This document shows, piece by piece, positions 7,881-10,007 of a DNA stretch of 10,007 nucleotides (position 1 is its first letter; every line of letters starts with the position of its first letter). A program made the position numbers and the translations under genes. The notes beneath the pieces are model-generated. The model ran no database searches, was not told the DNA's origin, and worked only from the letters and a program-made list of their open reading frames with translations. The stretch is from the NCBI GenBank assembly GCA_943327025.2, contig CALPVO020000062.1, positions 1 to 10,007 on the forward strand, written 5' to 3'. This DNA is from Janthinobacterium lividum. GTDB lineage: Bacteria > Pseudomonadota > Gammaproteobacteria > Steroidobacterales > Steroidobacteraceae.

Positions 7881-9068
7881 TCAGCCCTCACCCGCCGGAT
7901 GCGCCGGCGTATGCCCGCCACGTTCCAGACGGCGCTGCATCAATTCGAGGAAATGGTTGAAGAGTGGCTTCACATCGCGCGGGCCGGGAGCGGCTTCCGG
8001 GTGGCCTTGGAAGCTGAACGCCGGGCGATCGGTCAACTCGATGCCCTGCAAGGAACCATCGAACAGCGACCGGTGCGTGGCGCGAACATTGGCAGGCAAA
8101 GTGGCTTCATCCACGGCGAAACCGTGGTTCTGGCTGGTAATGAGCACTTGGCCAGTACGCAAATCTTGCACGGGGTGGTTAGCCCCATGGTGACCGAACT
8201 TCATCTTCAGGGTCTTCGCGCCCGTGGCCAGGCCCAGCAACTGGTGCCCAAGGCAGATGCCGAACACCGGGATGTCCGTCATGAGGAAATCGCGGATGGC
8301 ATCGATGGCGTAGGTGCAGGGCTCCGGGTCCCCGGGGCCGTTCGAGAGAAAGATGCCGTGCGGCTGCAAGGCCAGCACTTCAGCCGCCGGCGTCTGCGCC
8401 GGCACTACCGTGATACGAATGTTGAGATCAGCGAGGTAGCGGAGGATGTTCCGCTTGATACCGAAATCGTACGCCACGACATGCAGGCGTTCGCTGGTCC
8501 GTAGCGACGGGTGCAAAGGTGCCGGGGTGGTCTCGTCGTGCCAAACGCTGCCCTCGTTCCAGCCGTAAGCCGTGCGGGTGCAGACGACCTTGGCGAGGTC
8601 CATGCCCTTCAAGCCAGGAAACAAGCGCGCCGCGCGCACGGCAGCGGCCTCGTCCACGTTCTCGCCGGTCATGATGCAACCGGCCTGCGCACCCTTTTCC
8701 CGCAGTACTCGAGTGAGTCGACGGGTATCGATGTCCGCAATGGCGACTACCTTACCGCGCTCGAGAAAGCTCTGGAGGGACTCTGCGGAACGCCAACTGC
8801 TGTGCAGCAGGGGCAGGTCGCGGATGATGAGACCAGCGGCATGAATAGCGCTGGATTCCATGTCCTCGGCATTGGCACCGGTGTTACCGATGTGAGGATA
8901 GGTAAGGGTTACCATCTGCCGGGAGTAAGAAGGGTCCGTGAGGACTTCCTGATAACCGGTCATGGCGGTGTTGAACACCACCTCGCCCGTGGTATTTCCT
9001 CTAGACCCAACCGAAATGCCTCGGAAGATCGAACCGTCTTCCAAGGCCAACACTGCAGGTATCGTCAC
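7881..9068 (-). CDS. carA: Carbamoyl phosphate synthetase, small (glutaminase) subunit
   Basis: CarA is the glutamine amidotransferase subunit that hydrolyses glutamine and passes ammonia to CarB. From the chosen start it has 395 residues (E. coli 382). The N-terminal CarA-specific domain includes [14 protein letters not shown] and LTDPSYSRQ. The class I glutaminase domain has [10 protein letters not shown] with nucleophile Cys272, and SFQGHPEA with His356 and Glu358; the Cys-His pair aligns with E. coli 269 and 353. I chose GTG 9068 because its protein aligns with the homolog N-terminus ([12 protein letters not shown]) and GGAG (9077-9074) lies 5 bases upstream. An in-frame ATG at 9128 would add 20 residues (415 in all) but has no Shine-Dalgarno. 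The last 15 or so residues (Gly/Pro/His-rich) are not conserved. It is first in the carA-carB-greA-DUF4149 unit. Confidence 0.97.
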   Translation of the reverse strand: MTIPAVLALEDGSIFRGISVGSRGNTTGEVVFNTAMTGYQEVLTDPSYSRQMVTLTYPHIGNTGANAEDMESSAIHAAGLIIRDLPLLHSSWRSAESLQSFLERGKVVAIADIDTRRLTRVLREKGAQAGCIMTGENVDEAAAVRAARLFPGLKGMDLAKVVCTRTAYGWNEGSVWHDETTPAPLHPSLRTSERLHVVAYDFGIKRNILRYLADLNIRITVVPAQTPAAEVLALQPHGIFLSNGPGDPEPCTYAIDAIRDFLMTDIPVFGICLGHQLLGLATGAKTLKMKFGHHGANHPVQDLRTGQVLITSQNHGFAVDEATLPANVRATHRSLFDGSLQGIELTDRPAFSFQGHPEAAPGPRDVKPLFNHFLELMQRRLERGGHTPAHPAGEG

Positions 9069-9131
9069 GGGCGCTCCAACCGTCAAGGGGCGGTACGCAC
9101 GGCGCTCAGCGTCGGACGCGGCGCGCATACG

Positions 9132-9163
9132 AAAAGCGGGTGGAACCGTAAGGCCCCGCCCGC
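9132..9163 (-). terminator. Intrinsic terminator/attenuator between dapB and carA
   Basis: On the minus strand GCGGG (9163-9159) pairs with CCCGC (9140-9136). After one C/A mismatch, GGGGCC pairs with GGTTCC (two G-U pairs), closing a TTAC loop. The stem is followed at once by TTTT (9135-9132). It lies 42 bases past the dapB stop and 63 bases before the carA start. It has the standard shape of a Rho-independent terminator, so it may end dapB transcripts or attenuate read-through into carAB. No antiterminator or leader peptide with an ATG was seen upstream of it. Confidence 0.7.
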
Positions 9164-9170
9164 TATACCA
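9162..9170 (-). promoter_or_regulatory. Possible extended -10 promoter for carAB
   Basis: The minus strand reads TGG TATAGC (9170-9162), an extended -10 (TGn) with a 4/6 hexamer; the 17-base-spaced -35 position (GCAAGA) is poor. A start about 7 bases downstream falls near 9155, inside the GGGG tract of the terminator's left arm, giving a leader of about 87 bases to carA. The call rests on this motif alone. Confidence 0.35.
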
Positions 9171-9205
9171 CCGAAGAACTGAACTCTTGCGATTAGGGAG
9201 ACAGT

Positions 9206-10007
9206 TTACCGCCCCAGACCCAGAACGTCACGCATTGAATACAACCCGGGCCCTCTTTCGACAGCCAACCATTGCGCGGCCCGCAAAGCCCCCCGGGCGA
9301 AAGTGAGGCGGTCGGTGGCCCGGTGGCCCAATTCCAGCCGTTCACCGGTGCCGCAAAACAGCACCGTGTGCTCGCCGACGATGTCCCCGGCCCGGACCGT
9401 GGAAAAGCCAATGGCTCCAGGTGGACGGGGCCCGGTCTGGCCTTCGCGGACATAGACGGCGCTGGCAGCGAGGCTGCTTCCCCGGGCATTGGCGGCCACC
9501 TGCCCCAGCCGGACGGCAGTGCCCGAAGGCGCATCCAATTTGTGCTTGTGGTGGGCCTCGAAAATCTCGATGTCGTAGTCCGCTGGCAAGGCAGCGGCGG
9601 CCTGCGCCACCAACTCGAGGAGCAGGTTCACGCCAAGACTCATGTTCGGGGCGTGGAGTACCGAAATACGGGCCGCCGCCGCCGCCATGGCGTCCTCTGC
9701 CGGAAGATCGAGACCCGTCGTGCCCACCACCACCGGCACCCCGACTGCAACGCAGGCAGCCAGATTGTCGTGCAGCGCCGCCGGCAGCGTGAAGTCGATA
9801 GCCACGGCGGCACCCGCCAGCGCTTGAGCACGGTCGGCGGTGACCACCACGCCAGTGGCCGGGGCTTGCGAAGGCGCACCAGCGTCCTGGCCGAGGTAGG
9901 GGCTACCGTTGGATGCGAGCGCGCCGCTCAGATGCAGGCCCAGTGCTTGGGCCGCCGGCTCCTGCAGCGCCCGGACCAGCGACTGACCCATGCGGCCGCT
10001 GATGCCC
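9206..10007 (-). CDS. dapB: 4-hydroxy-tetrahydrodipicolinate reductase, 5' end cut
   Basis: DapB reduces the 4-hydroxy-tetrahydrodipicolinate made by DapA, using NAD(P)H, in the diaminopimelate/lysine pathway. About 266 residues are visible and the frame stays open to the window edge. The first visible residues, GISGRMG, belong to the N-terminal nucleotide-binding GxxGRMG motif, so the true start lies about 5-15 residues beyond the edge; the ATG at 9991 is within the motif and is not the start. Further hallmarks are the GTTGL loop (visible residues 90-94 counted from the ATG at 9991), APNMSLGVN, the substrate/catalytic block [15 protein letters not shown] (145-159), and [11 protein letters not shown]. 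The stop is TAA, followed 42 bases on by an intrinsic terminator. dapB just upstream of carAB is a common gammaproteobacterial order. Confidence 0.97.
   Translation of the reverse strand, partial: GISGRMGQSLVRALQEPAAQALGLHLSGALASNGSPYLGQDAGAPSQAPATGVVVTADRAQALAGAAVAIDFTLPAALHDNLAACVAVGVPVVVGTTGLDLPAEDAMAAAAARISVLHAPNMSLGVNLLLELVAQAAAALPADYDIEIFEAHHKHKLDAPSGTAVRLGQVAANARGSSLAASAVYVREGQTGPRPPGAIGFSTVRAGDIVGEHTVLFCGTGERLELGHRATDRLTFARGALRAAQWLAVERGPGLYSMRDVLGLGR

Noticed and set aside
9066..9128. ATG at 9128 as the carA start, adding 20 residues.
   Set aside because: No Shine-Dalgarno precedes it, the extension has no homolog counterpart, and GTG 9068 has a well-placed GGAG and aligns with the family N-terminus.
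9069..9131. A small palindrome CGCTGAGCG and a TTGACG box in the carA leader considered as operator or -35 site.
   Set aside because: The palindrome is only 9 bases in GC-rich DNA, and TTGACG would place a -10 inside carA. Neither has a convincing partner.

Overview
The window is a compact, high-GC stretch of chromosome almost filled by nine conserved housekeeping genes. Gene identities and order (dapB, carA, carB, greA, a DUF4149 membrane protein, yhbY, rlmE, ftsH, folP) match, from memory, the arrangement in pseudomonads and related Gammaproteobacteria. The proteins read through with close similarity to remembered E. coli and Pseudomonas versions. A gammaproteobacterium with GC-rich DNA is therefore the best guess; genus cannot be read from this window. 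I see no mobile element, tRNA, rRNA, CRISPR array or foreign-looking island.

Layout from the right end, reading the minus strand: dapB (lysine/diaminopimelate pathway) is cut at its 5' end by the window edge. It is followed by a 137-base gap holding a good intrinsic terminator and a possible extended -10 promoter. Then come carA and carB (both subunits of carbamoyl phosphate synthetase), greA (transcript cleavage factor) and a small four-helix membrane protein. These four are separated by 3 bases or overlap by GTGA, so they form one tight transcription unit. A 7-bp hairpin lies in the convergent gap between this unit and yhbY.

yhbY (ribosome assembly protein) is the only plus-strand gene. 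It diverges from rlmE across just 31 bases that contain a symmetric GTATAC box. The second minus-strand unit is rlmE (23S rRNA methyltransferase), ftsH (membrane AAA+ protease) and folP (dihydropteroate synthase), the last cut at its 3' end by the left window edge.

Functionally the window joins amino acid, arginine/pyrimidine and folate supply with transcription, ribosome maturation and membrane protein quality control. No new biological system is evident. The points worth a second look are regulatory: a promoter-like box that would start carAB transcripts inside the upstream terminator, a possibly leaderless yhbY sharing a two-way promoter with rlmE, a hairpin beside the ftsH ribosome binding site, a 15-bp tandem repeat at the folP start, and non-ATG starts in five of the eight genes whose starts are visible. 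All intergenic gaps are under 150 bases.
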